Shown: piece by piece, positions 54,774 through 63,411 of the stretch
Layout of the letters: each line of letters begins with the position of its first letter
Numbering within the stretch: position 1 is the first letter of the stretch
Source: Lentisphaerota bacterium
GTDB taxonomy: Bacteria; Verrucomicrobiota; Lentisphaeria; Victivallales; Victivallaceae
Direction of reading: 5' to 3'
Length of the DNA: 64,000 nt
Assembly (NCBI GenBank): GCA_015061745.1
Contig: SUWB01000009.1
Coordinates: 1 to 64,000 of the forward strand
The notes under the pieces: model-generated
What the model was told of the DNA's origin: nothing
Databases searched by the model: none
What the model saw: only the letters and a program-made list of their open reading frames with translations
Position numbers and translations under genes: made by a program

Positions 54774-55615
54774 TGCAGAACTCCTTCCCGGCAGAATTCA
54801 GCCATATTCCAATCAGCCAGCAGCTCTGAAGCATTGACAAAAAAGATTCTGCTGCCGCAGTTTCTCACATATTCCGCCCATTCACGCTGAAAATTGCTCA
54901 ATCTTTCTTTATAACGCCGGAGCACATCCTCATTGACAGCAATAGTTCTGAATGAACCGTCTTCCGGATTTTCAATGGTCACCTCACCTTTTACAGCGGG
55001 ATCAAGCTCCTCTGCCCCCAGAAGTTGTATGACAACACTGCTGCTTCCCAGAGAACACATCAAATCCCGGGGCGGAGAGCCAAAAAAAAGATCGCTCAAA
55101 AAAATCCTCATTCCGCTGCGGTAAAATCCGGAGGGCGTTGATTGCAGTATTTCAGGCGGATTTTCCCTTCCGGCAGAAGCAGGAAGTTCCCAACTTTGGG
55201 GGAGAAAGGGAGTACTCATCTTGCATATTCCGTCGCACAATGCCCAGACCTGAAGGGAAAATCCGGCATTAAGAGCACACTGGGCAAAAAAAGCGGCCAT
55301 TCCGGCGGCAGCGGCACTTTTGTTATAAAAAGCCATTGAAGCGGAACAATCTATAATAATATCACACCGGGGATCTGTTTCCTGAGCATAATTACGCACC
55401 ATAAGCTGTTCACTTTTGGCATAGACACGCCAATCAATATGCCGCAGGGGGTCTCCGGCACGGTAAGAACGGTAGTCGGCAAACTCCATTGCACCTCCGC
55501 TGCTTTTACCGGTACGCCGTCCGTCAAAAGAACCGCTGCACAAAGGGGGGACCAGTTTCAATTCAGCAACAGCCTGCAGCGCAGATTGAATAGCATTTAA
55601 TGATGTTTGTTCCAT
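54770..55615 (-). CDS. DUF58 domain protein
   Basis: Protein of 281 residues. The DUF58 signature is EFADYRSYRAGDPLRHIDWRVYAK near 45-65, followed by a VWA-like fold with MIDAS DCSASM near 90. In most bacteria it is encoded next to a MoxR ATPase, which is not present here. A near-perfect AAGGAGG site precedes ATG 55615. First gene of the three-gene set, 46 bp after the glycosyltransferase. Confidence 0.85.
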   Translation of the reverse strand: MEQTSLNAIQSALQAVAELKLVPPLCSGSFDGRRTGKSSGGAMEFADYRSYRAGDPLRHIDWRVYAKSEQLMVRNYAQETDPRCDIIIDCSASMAFYNKSAAAAGMAAFFAQCALNAGFSLQVWALCDGICKMSTPFLPQSWELPASAGRENPPEILQSTPSGFYRSGMRIFLSDLFFGSPPRDLMCSLGSSSVVIQLLGAEELDPAVKGEVTIENPEDGSFRTIAVNEDVLRRYKERLSNFQREWAEYVRNCGSRIFFVNASELLADWNMAEFCREGVLQ

Positions 55616-55661
55616 CAAAAATCCTCCTTGTTGTATAAAATATCACAAAGTAAGGACTTTT

Positions 55662-56723
55662 TCAAGCGTCGCACCAGTGGAGAAACCGTAAAGTTTTAAG
55701 TCCGTCAAACCAGATGTGGAACGCACTGCACAACTTGGTGCGGGGAGTATTGCGTCTGATAGAGCTCCACACTTTGAAAAAGCGTTCAGCTTCAAAAAAT
55801 TCCTGCTCCGGCAGCAAAGGCGTGTCGGTATCAAGTGTTTCCAGAGAAACACTCTCAAGCACTCCTTTCAAACGGTCAAAGGCTCGGTCAGATACTTCAG
55901 AAAGGGGTTTCCCAGCCATAATATCTTTCACTGCCTGCCCGGTACCGAATGGAGTCCTGTCTGAAATTCTGGGAGAGGGAAAAACCAGAACCTTATCAAG
56001 AGTGGAAACCCCGGAAGTTTTGGCAACTTCCTGAAGAAAATAGAAATCCTCTCCGGCCGGACGGACTTTCATACCGCCGCACTTCATATAGGCTTCACCG
56101 GTCACCGCAAAAGCAGATCCCACCGTATGAAATCCATAGGGAGAACCGCATCTTTTGAGCTGAGCGGCATAACAGTCAAGATAGGCTTCATAACGCCGTA
56201 TGGCCTGTTCCTGTTCCTCATTACCGGCAGTTCTGTGGCGCAAGCTGATAGAAACACCGCCGGCGGTACTGTTTTTGAAATGGGTGATTATCTCTTTGAA
56301 ATAACTTTTATCGACCAATGTGTCCCCGTCCATAGAACAAATAAGAGTCCCGGGAGCATTTTCAGCCGGACGGCTCTGTAAAAAAGAGTCCATACCGATC
56401 TTGCGTGCTTCCCCCACGCCTCCTTTCAATCCGGGGGCGTAAAGAAAAAAGAGGAAAGGATAATCAAACGCCCTTTCCTCCAAAAGTTTGCACAAAAGCA
56501 GAGATTGAGTATCATCTGCTCCTGCCGGATGGTTGACCACCACCAGAACCGCCGCCGCTTCTTCTGATTCAGCAAGAGCCTCTTTCAGAGAAGACAAGGT
56601 TTCCCCCAAAGCGGCATTTTCGTTGTAACAGGGAATAACAACCCCGATCCGGAAATTTTCCAACCCCGGAAGAATCTGCGCCGGATTGCGGCGGCGGTAT
56701 TTTTCTGTATCACGGACGGTCAA
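55662..56723 (-). CDS. Family 2 glycosyltransferase
   Basis: Nucleotide-sugar glycosyltransferase with a GT-A fold, about 353 residues. It has VVIPCYNENAALGETLSSL at the N terminus, MDGDT (DXD-type metal motif) in the middle, and AGEDFYFLQEV further on. No membrane spans are seen. The start is uncertain: TTG 56723 has a GGGAG site 10 nt upstream and overlaps the preceding gene by only 14 bp, whereas ATG 56786 would overlap it by 77 bp. It probably modifies a surface glycan or glycolipid. Confidence 0.78.
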   Translation of the reverse strand: MTVRDTEKYRRRNPAQILPGLENFRIGVVIPCYNENAALGETLSSLKEALAESEEAAAVLVVVNHPAGADDTQSLLLCKLLEERAFDYPFLFFLYAPGLKGGVGEARKIGMDSFLQSRPAENAPGTLICSMDGDTLVDKSYFKEIITHFKNSTAGGVSISLRHRTAGNEEQEQAIRRYEAYLDCYAAQLKRCGSPYGFHTVGSAFAVTGEAYMKCGGMKVRPAGEDFYFLQEVAKTSGVSTLDKVLVFPSPRISDRTPFGTGQAVKDIMAGKPLSEVSDRAFDRLKGVLESVSLETLDTDTPLLPEQEFFEAERFFKVWSSIRRNTPRTKLCSAFHIWFDGLKTLRFLHWCDA

Positions 56724-57750
56724 GGATAAACTTCTCCCAGGGAATGTCAAGATCGGCACCGTGATGAATGGTAGCATCCAAAGCAAGGAGCAAAGGAAAA
56801 TCTTTCAGATCCACCTTTCCTGCTGCGGCAAGTTTACGCAGACTGTTGGACATCGCCTGAGCAATGGCAACAGATTCAAGGGTGACTCCGGCGAGGATCT
56901 CTTTTGCCTGAGCATAGGATTTGCCTCTGCCCAGCAGCACGCCCAATTTGCGGGTACGGCCGCCGAAAACGGTCACATAAAGGTCTCCTGCCGCCAGCAT
57001 AATGGCATCAGGATCACCCCCCATAATCTTGAGCAGCCGTCCGATTTCCCGGACGCTTTCACCGAAAAGTCCCGCCTGGGGGTTGTACTTTTCCTGTCCG
57101 CCCATACCGACGATCAGTTCATTGGCTCCGATAGCCGTTGAAACGGCGGCGGCGTACACATTTTTCATAGCCACGGCAGTTTCAACGCCCCGGATATCGG
57201 TGGAACAGCTGATGTGATAATATTCCACAGCAAAGGCTTTACGCAAAGTGCACAAAGTATCGTAATCGCTGCCGCAAAAGGTAACACAGGTATGGCGGCG
57301 GTCTGCCAGTTCATAACTGGTGCACGGTCCACCCACAGCGTTGAAAGAGATATTTTTGTCCGTGTCCCGGCGGCTCAGATATTCGGGGAAGGTTTCAGGA
57401 ATCCCTGTTTCAGTTTCCCGCAACCCTTTGGTAATGGAAAGCACCACCGCCTTTTCAGGCAGACGGGGGATCACATAATCGGCAAACCATTCCACACCGA
57501 AACTGCTGACGCCGCCCACAAAAAAGTCAGTTTTGGCAATAACCGCTTCCAGTTCTTCGATCTGATGATAAAAGATACCGGGGGGCAAAGTTCTTTTCAT
57601 ATTGGCGTGAAAGCTGTCGACCTTGAGCCGGTCAACGATTTCCCGGTCAAGAGGAGTACCGACGATATGCACTTCGTGTCCATTATCTCTGAGGGGATAA
57701 CTCATTGCCGACCCCATCATACCGGCACCGATAATTGTAAAAACACTCAT
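56710..57750 (-). CDS. NAD-dependent glycerol-3-phosphate dehydrogenase-like protein
   Basis: Protein of 346 residues related to GpsA. The Rossmann motif IIGAGMMGSA is at 6-15, SITKGLRE near 105, GGPCTSYE near 140, and the catalytic-type Lys is in GVETAVAMKNVYAAA near 195. It may make sn-glycerol-3-phosphate for lipids or act on another phosphosugar; sequence around the substrate site differs enough from GpsA that I do not give the symbol. AAGGAGAAG precedes the ATG. It follows rnfE by 27 bp. Confidence 0.82.
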   Translation of the reverse strand: MSVFTIIGAGMMGSAMSYPLRDNGHEVHIVGTPLDREIVDRLKVDSFHANMKRTLPPGIFYHQIEELEAVIAKTDFFVGGVSSFGVEWFADYVIPRLPEKAVVLSITKGLRETETGIPETFPEYLSRRDTDKNISFNAVGGPCTSYELADRRHTCVTFCGSDYDTLCTLRKAFAVEYYHISCSTDIRGVETAVAMKNVYAAAVSTAIGANELIVGMGGQEKYNPQAGLFGESVREIGRLLKIMGGDPDAIMLAAGDLYVTVFGGRTRKLGVLLGRGKSYAQAKEILAGVTLESVAIAQAMSNSLRKLAAAGKVDLKDFPLLLALDATIHHGADLDIPWEKFILDRP

Positions 57751-57777
57751 TTTCTTCTCCTTATTTTATTGACTTCA

Positions 57778-58476
57778 TCAAAAATCAGAAGTTTTTTCTT
57801 CATCTTTTTCCAGCTTGCATATCTGACAGCGGCGGCAATCCAATCCGGCGGGAGGGATATAGAGTTTTCCTGCCTTCACGGCGGCCCGGCTTGCAAAGTA
57901 ATTTTTTACAGCCAGAATGATTCCCAGGATAAAAAAGGCTCCCGGAGCCGCCGATACCAGCAGAAAATCCGTTGTCCAGCAGGTAATGATCTTGACTTCA
58001 AAAATCGAACCGCTGCTGAAAAATTCCCGCAACGCCCCCACCAGAGTCAAAGTCAGAGCAAAGCCGAGTCCCATACCGATACCGTCAAATGCTGAACGCA
58101 AAGGACCGTTTTTAGCGGCAAAGGCTTCCGCCCTGCCCAGCACGATACAGTTCACCACAATAAGGGGGATAAAGATCCCGAGGGAAGTATATATGACAGG
58201 CGGAGCATAGGCTTTCATCAGCATATCGACCACACTGACAAATGTGGCAATGACCACGATGTAAACAGGGATCCTGATTTTTTGGGGCACAATGGAAGCA
58301 ATACACGAGATGACAACATTGCTGCCGCAGAGGACACAAGTGGTCGCCATTCCCATTGCAAAACCATTGGCGGCGGAACTGGTGGTCGCCAGAGTGGGAC
58401 AGGTTCCCAAAAGGAGTACAAGCACCGGATTTTCTTTCCAGATGCCTTTGAACATATCGGCAAAAAGAGCTTTCAT
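57778..58476 (-). CDS. rnfE: Rnf complex subunit RnfE
   Basis: Membrane subunit of the ion-pumping ferredoxin:NAD oxidoreductase, 232 residues with six predicted membrane helices (GTCPTLATTSSAANGFAMG at the start of the core; LGIFIPLIVVNCIVLGRAEAFA in the middle). Unusually it ends in a charged cytoplasmic tail with CRRCQIC, a Cys cluster not found in the classic E. coli protein. The start overlaps rnfG by 4 bp. Confidence 0.93.
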   Translation of the reverse strand: MKALFADMFKGIWKENPVLVLLLGTCPTLATTSSAANGFAMGMATTCVLCGSNVVISCIASIVPQKIRIPVYIVVIATFVSVVDMLMKAYAPPVIYTSLGIFIPLIVVNCIVLGRAEAFAAKNGPLRSAFDGIGMGLGFALTLTLVGALREFFSSGSIFEVKIITCWTTDFLLVSAAPGAFFILGIILAVKNYFASRAAVKAGKLYIPPAGLDCRRCQICKLEKDEEKTSDF

Positions 58477-59138
58477 CGGCGGTCTCCTTTTATGAATTCA
58501 TTTTTCCGGAGTGCGAGGGTTTTCCCCGCCTGTTCCACAGCTTCAAGAACGGCCCTTGAGGTAATGGTGGCTCCCGTAATGAAATCAAATTCACCGCCGT
58601 CGCGTTTCACCTTCCAGCTCCCCTCAGCGGGCACACTCAGCCCATTGAACCGGTCAAGGACCCTGTTGGGCGGCAGACCGGGAGGGAGTGGTTTGAAAAT
58701 ATTGAATATGGTCTTTGTGAATTTTCTTTCACACACATTGCTTCCCAGTCCGGGAGTTTCCCGGTGCCGGGTCACAAGGACAGCAGTGATCTTGCCGGAA
58801 GGGGTGAATCCGGCAGTTATTTCCACATCTCCTGCGTAACCGTTTGGAGAAGCACATTTTACAGCAAATGCCACAATTTTTCCTTTTTCCCTGACAGGAA
58901 GCACCGTTGCCGGAAATCCTGCCGGAGAAAGGAAACGCCGTTCCTCTGCCTGGGGATTATTGTCAAATTGAGGCAAATTGAGCATTTTTAAAGAACTTTG
59001 CACACTTTTCAGTTCCATTGCTTCAACAGGTTTACGTGTAAGCTGAAACACAAGAGCCAGCACCAAGCCGGAAATAAGAGCGGTTATGCCAAGAAATCCC
59101 CCCAGCACAAAAACATTTTCGCTGTCTCGCAATTTCAT
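58473..59138 (-). CDS. rnfG: Rnf complex subunit RnfG
   Basis: FMN-carrying subunit of 221 residues. One N-terminal membrane helix (about 10-32) anchors a periplasmic FMN-binding domain. The flavin attachment motif appears as TGATITS with the acceptor Thr about 191. PGLGSNVCERKF near 135 is also typical of the family. Confidence 0.93.
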   Translation of the reverse strand: MKLRDSENVFVLGGFLGITALISGLVLALVFQLTRKPVEAMELKSVQSSLKMLNLPQFDNNPQAEERRFLSPAGFPATVLPVREKGKIVAFAVKCASPNGYAGDVEITAGFTPSGKITAVLVTRHRETPGLGSNVCERKFTKTIFNIFKPLPPGLPPNRVLDRFNGLSVPAEGSWKVKRDGGEFDFITGATITSRAVLEAVEQAGKTLALRKNEFIKGDRR

Positions 59139-60289
59139 CGTCCGACTCCTTGTATCTTGCCGCAGCCAAAAGGACGACGGGTACAGAAACGGTCAATAAG
59201 AGGAACCAATGCATTCATAATGAGAATGGCAAAGCTGACTCCTTCAGGATAATTCCCCCAGATACGGATCACTGCGGTAATAAGGCCGCACCCGCATCCG
59301 AAAATCACACATCCCCAGTTTGTCACTGGCGACGTTACCATATCGGTCGCCATAAAAATTGCTCCGAGCAGCACGCCCCCCGTCACCAGATGAAAGAGTG
59401 CCGGAGGCGTCACTCCGGGGAAAAAGTAATTGACTATCCCCGCTGTCAAAGCCAGAGTTCCGGCGAAACATACCGGCACCCGCCAGTTGATCAATTTGAA
59501 AAAGATCAGCAATATCCCCCCCAGAAGCAATGCAGGGATGCACGTTTCACCGATACATCCCGGGCGGACACCCCAGAAGTACTCTTTCAGCAGTTCCGGC
59601 GTATTGACGTGATCAAAATTTCTTTTGGCAGCGGCGATCTTTTTTCTGTCATTTCCGGTATGGGCGATCTTTCCGGTATCCGTCATAAGTCCGAGGGGCG
59701 TGGCGCAAGTCACTGCGTCAAGCTGCCCGCTGTTGAGCTTTTCCATTCCTGTTGCTCCGAAAAAAACGGTGCTGTTCGGATAATTTTTGTCCATTCCCCG
59801 GGGAGGAGTCCACAAAGTCATCGCCGCAGGCAGCGCAATAAGCAATGCCACCCGGGCGGTCACAGCAGGATTGAAAGGATTGTATCCGAGGCCGCCAAAG
59901 ACCTGTTTCCCGAGCCAGATCGCAAGAAATGCTCCGATGACAGGCACATACAAAGGCACTGCCGCAGGCAGATTCAGGGCCAGGATCACTCCAGTCACAA
60001 CAGCACTGCAGTCTCCGATAACAGAAGTGATCTTTTTTCCGGCTCCCCAACACCACAGAGCTTCAGCAGCCACACATCCGGCAACTGTAACGGCAATGAC
60101 CGCCAAAGCCCGGAATCCGAAAAGCCAGACTCCGGCCGCGACCGTTGGTATCAATGCCAGCAGCACTTTGAGCATTATCTTGCGGACACTGTCAGAAGCT
60201 CTCACGTGGGGGGAACTGCTGACGACCAGTTTTTCCCCGGTGGGGAGTTTTACATCATCAGGATTGAGCTGTGTTTGAATATCGTTCAT
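59135..60289 (-). CDS. rnfD: Rnf complex subunit RnfD
   Basis: Membrane subunit of 384 residues with covalent FMN. The flavin attachment motif is TCATPLG with Thr about 197 (the family usually has SGATPL). GYNPFNPAVTARVALL near 135-150 and a run of membrane helices match NqrB/RnfD. Overlaps rnfG by 4 bp. Confidence 0.93.
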   Translation of the reverse strand: MNDIQTQLNPDDVKLPTGEKLVVSSSPHVRASDSVRKIMLKVLLALIPTVAAGVWLFGFRALAVIAVTVAGCVAAEALWCWGAGKKITSVIGDCSAVVTGVILALNLPAAVPLYVPVIGAFLAIWLGKQVFGGLGYNPFNPAVTARVALLIALPAAMTLWTPPRGMDKNYPNSTVFFGATGMEKLNSGQLDAVTCATPLGLMTDTGKIAHTGNDRKKIAAAKRNFDHVNTPELLKEYFWGVRPGCIGETCIPALLLGGILLIFFKLINWRVPVCFAGTLALTAGIVNYFFPGVTPPALFHLVTGGVLLGAIFMATDMVTSPVTNWGCVIFGCGCGLITAVIRIWGNYPEGVSFAILIMNALVPLIDRFCTRRPFGCGKIQGVGR

Positions 60290-60301
60290 TAAAAAGACAC
60301 C

Positions 60302-61618
60302 TTACTTCTTTTTACGGAGTTCACTTTTGGCACGGCGGAACTGCTGCACCAACGGGCGGTGAGAAGGACATACATAGGCACACGCTCCGCATTCGAGGCA
60401 GTCCATTACGTGACCTTTCCGGGCCAGATCAAAGCGTCCCCCCTCAACAAAACTGCACAATAAACAGGGTTCAAGTTTCATAGGACACGCTCCGACGCAG
60501 CGGCCGCAGCGGATACAGGGAGAATCCGAAAAATTCAATGCCTGACCGACTGAAAGCAGCAATATTCCTGAAGTATTCTTGGTAACAGGCACATTAAAAG
60601 ACCGCTGGGCCAATCCCATCATCGGCCCGCCGAGGATCAATTTTCCCGGTTCTTCAGTTACGCCGCCTGCCCATTTGATTCCTTCCATAAGGGGAGTACC
60701 GATCTTCATCCTGAAATTGCCGGGGTTTTTCACAACGTCCCCGGTAACGGTCACAATACGCTCCACAAGAGGGATCCCCAAAAGAACAGCATCATAAACA
60801 GCTGCCGCAGACGCGGCATTCTGCACCACACATCCGGCATCGGCAGGCAATCCGCCGGAAGGAACGACCCGTTCCGTCAAAGCAAAGATCAACTGTTTTT
60901 CAGAGCCCTGCGGGTAACGTACCCGGAGCGTTTCAACTTTGACATTCAGCTCAGAGCCCTGCTGAGTCAAAGCCGTAACAGCATCAAGTTTGTTTTCTTC
61001 AACGCCGATAATGACATTGGAAACGTTGAGTATCTTCCCCATAATCGCAGCCCCTGTGACTACTTTTTGCGGATATTCCACCATCATTCTGTGATCTGCC
61101 GTCAAAAAAGGTTCACATTCGGCCCCGTTGATAATGAGGGTATCCACCTTTTTTCCGGGGGGCACAGTCAGTTTAACGTGAGAGGGGAAAGCGGCACCGC
61201 CCATACCGACGATACCGGCAGCTCTGATCCGTTCCATAAGGAGGGCACTTTCTTCGGACTGCCAATTTTCCAGAATATCAAAAGGAGCATCACCGTGGTC
61301 ATATCCGTCAGCGGCAATTTCAATGGCATCTGCAGGAATTCCCAAAGGGCCGGAAATTTTGACAATGCCGGTGACTTCTCCGCTGGTGGGAGCGTGCAGA
61401 TCGGCAGAAACAAAGCCGTCGTGTTCAGCAATAAGCTGATATTTTTTCACCTTATCCCCTTTGGCGACACAGGGCAGAGGGGGCCGCCCTGCATTTTCAG
61501 CTAAAAGGACATAATATTTTTCAAGCAGCGGCGTATCAACTGAAGCTCTTTCGCAAGTAAGAGACTTTCCGTCATATTCGGGATGTATTCCTCCCTTGAA
61601 ACTTTTGAGTCTGTTCAT
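60302..61618 (-). CDS. rnfC: Rnf complex subunit RnfC
   Basis: Peripheral NADH-binding subunit of 438 residues. A Gly-rich nucleotide-binding region (GMGGAAFPSHVKL near 137) and SLBB domain precede two 4Fe-4S motifs, CIRCGRCVGACP and CLECGACAYVCP, near 365-415. Overlaps rnfB by 4 bp and ends 12 bp before rnfD. Confidence 0.95.
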   Translation of the reverse strand: MNRLKSFKGGIHPEYDGKSLTCERASVDTPLLEKYYVLLAENAGRPPLPCVAKGDKVKKYQLIAEHDGFVSADLHAPTSGEVTGIVKISGPLGIPADAIEIAADGYDHGDAPFDILENWQSEESALLMERIRAAGIVGMGGAAFPSHVKLTVPPGKKVDTLIINGAECEPFLTADHRMMVEYPQKVVTGAAIMGKILNVSNVIIGVEENKLDAVTALTQQGSELNVKVETLRVRYPQGSEKQLIFALTERVVPSGGLPADAGCVVQNAASAAAVYDAVLLGIPLVERIVTVTGDVVKNPGNFRMKIGTPLMEGIKWAGGVTEEPGKLILGGPMMGLAQRSFNVPVTKNTSGILLLSVGQALNFSDSPCIRCGRCVGACPMKLEPCLLCSFVEGGRFDLARKGHVMDCLECGACAYVCPSHRPLVQQFRRAKSELRKKK

Positions 61619-62469
61619 TTTTCAGATTTCTCCCACGCCGGATTATGTTTCTCAATGTAATGATGTTCTTCGGCACTCAGCAAAGCTCCTGTGGGACATT
61701 TGATATTGTCGAGATCCTCCCGGACGGGCAGTACCTGGGCCTCATAATTGACAGAAGCAAGAAATCCCTCAATGGTAAATTTATCAGGGGCATATTTGGC
61801 ACATTTCCGGCATCCGATACAGCCGACCTTGCATACTTTCCGTTTTTCGGGAGCTTTTTCAGGTGAGTTGCAGTAAACGTGGACTTCAGCTTCTGCGTTA
61901 ACAAGAGAAATGACTCCTCTGGGACACACGTCAACGCATTTACCGCATCCCACACAAAGTTCCCGGTGGACAAGGGCAAGATTATTGACGATTTCAATCG
62001 CCCCAAAAGGACAGACATTGACACAGGAGCCAAGGCCCAGACAGCCGTAGCGGCACCCTTTCGGCCCCCCCGTCACCAGAGAAGCCGTCACACAGTCGGC
62101 AACGCCGTTGTAATTCACCTTGTCGGCAACTTGCAGCGTATCACCACCGCAGCGGACAACAGCTCTTTTGCGGCCCTGCGTTCCGGCAGTGATCCCCAGA
62201 GCCATTGCAATGGCGTTGACCTGTTCCACGCTTGAAACAGGACAGCGGGAGGGAGGATTTTCGCCGGAAACAACAGACCTGGCAAAATCGGCACATCCGG
62301 CCTTTCCGCAGCCGCCGCAGTTGGCTCCGGGCAGCAGTTCCAGGACAAGATCGACCCGGGCATCAGAAGGAGTTTTGAAAAAGCGGGCGAACAACGCAAT
62401 AACAACGCCAAGCAATATCCCGGCTCCTCCCATCAGGAGCACTGCTCCGGCAATGACATCCATATCCAT
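61615..62469 (-). CDS. rnfB: Rnf complex subunit RnfB
   Basis: Ferredoxin-type subunit of 284 residues. An N-terminal membrane helix (about 5-28) is followed by the 4Fe-4S domain of the family (LLPGANCGGCGKAGCADFA). Ferredoxin-like clusters CRYGCLGLGSCVNVCP, CVGCGKCVDVCP and CIGCRKCAKYAP follow. It takes electrons from reduced ferredoxin. Confidence 0.95.
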   Translation of the reverse strand: MDMDVIAGAVLLMGGAGILLGVVIALFARFFKTPSDARVDLVLELLPGANCGGCGKAGCADFARSVVSGENPPSRCPVSSVEQVNAIAMALGITAGTQGRKRAVVRCGGDTLQVADKVNYNGVADCVTASLVTGGPKGCRYGCLGLGSCVNVCPFGAIEIVNNLALVHRELCVGCGKCVDVCPRGVISLVNAEAEVHVYCNSPEKAPEKRKVCKVGCIGCRKCAKYAPDKFTIEGFLASVNYEAQVLPVREDLDNIKCPTGALLSAEEHHYIEKHNPAWEKSEK

Positions 62470-62494
62470 AAATCACTCAACTCCTGTCACATTT

Positions 62495-63085
62495 TCAGCA
62501 CAAGCCGGAAAATCCCACAAAGGCCATAGCAAGGATCCCCGCAGTAATCAGCCCGATAGGGATACCTTGAAATGCTTTGGGAGGAGAGGCAAGTTCCAGT
62601 TTTTCCCGCAAACTGGCAAAAAGCAGAAGGGCAATGGCAAAACCGATACCGGAGAAACACCCGAAAATGGTGGCGTCAAGAATACTCCTGTTGGCATTGA
62701 AGTTCAATGTTGCTGCTCCGAGAACAGCACAATTGGTCGTTATAAGAGGCAAATAGATCCCCAAAGCCTGATAAAGCCCCGGAGTCGCCTTTTGCATAAC
62801 GATCTCAATGACCTGAACCAGAGCGGCGATAACAAGAATAAAAACGAGGACCTGCAAAAAGGTCAGATCAATACTTTTGCCCCTCAGCGTGAATTTCAAA
62901 AGATAATTGTAGATACAGGAGGTACAAAAGGAGGCCACTGTCATAACAAAAACAACTGCCCCCGACATTCCCATTGCAGTACTCAGCTGCCGGGAAACAC
63001 CGAGAAAGGGGCAAATCCCCAGAAAACGGGTCAGCACAAAGTTATAAACAAGGGCCGCTCCCACCGTTAATTCAAGATATTTCAT
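62495..63085 (-). CDS. rnfA: Rnf complex subunit RnfA
   Basis: Membrane subunit of 196 residues with six helices. Family motifs are NFVLTRFLGICPFLGVSRQL near the N terminus and GIYLPLITTNCAVLG in the middle. First gene of the operon; AGGAG site 12 nt before the ATG and a consensus promoter upstream. Confidence 0.95.
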   Translation of the reverse strand: MKYLELTVGAALVYNFVLTRFLGICPFLGVSRQLSTAMGMSGAVVFVMTVASFCTSCIYNYLLKFTLRGKSIDLTFLQVLVFILVIAALVQVIEIVMQKATPGLYQALGIYLPLITTNCAVLGAATLNFNANRSILDATIFGCFSGIGFAIALLLFASLREKLELASPPKAFQGIPIGLITAGILAMAFVGFSGLC

Positions 63086-63117
63086 CTGAAAATTTCACTC
63101 CTGATATGTCTTTGTGT

Positions 63118-63146
63118 AATATAGCAGAAAAAGAGCTGTTTGTCAA
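63118..63146 (-). promoter_or_regulatory. Promoter of the rnf operon
   Basis: On the minus strand TTGACA (63141-63146), 17-bp spacer, TATATT (63118-63123), 33 bp before rnfA. The remainder of the 326-bp gap to 63411 is AT-rich with the divergent promoter at 63345-63373 and nothing else I can support. Confidence 0.85.
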
Positions 63147-63344
63147 ATTTTTAACCTCAAACACTTCCATTTTTCCCTGATTTTACGAAAAATGTTTAGT
63201 TGTTTGTTTACTTAATATAAACTACTCCTATATTTTTTTCAAGCACCTTTACTGAGAAAAATATTATTTTTCCCCGATTTCCGTTTCGACAGCAGTTTCA
63301 GCTGTTTTTTCTCAACAATATCCTTATTGTTTTTTACAAACACC

Positions 63345-63373
63345 TTGACTTTGCCGACCTTTGATGATATACT
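63345..63373 (+). promoter_or_regulatory. Promoter of the YihY/BrkB family gene
   Basis: TTGACT (63345-63350), 17-bp spacer, TATACT (63368-63373), 38 bp before the start codon. Confidence 0.8.
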
Positions 63374-63411
63374 ATAAAAAAACATCTTCCACGTTAATAT
63401 GAGGAGTGAAA

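Noticed and set aside
59150-60292. Long plus-strand frame opposite rnfD
   Set aside because: Ser/His/Arg-rich shadow frame; rnfD is certain from its motifs.
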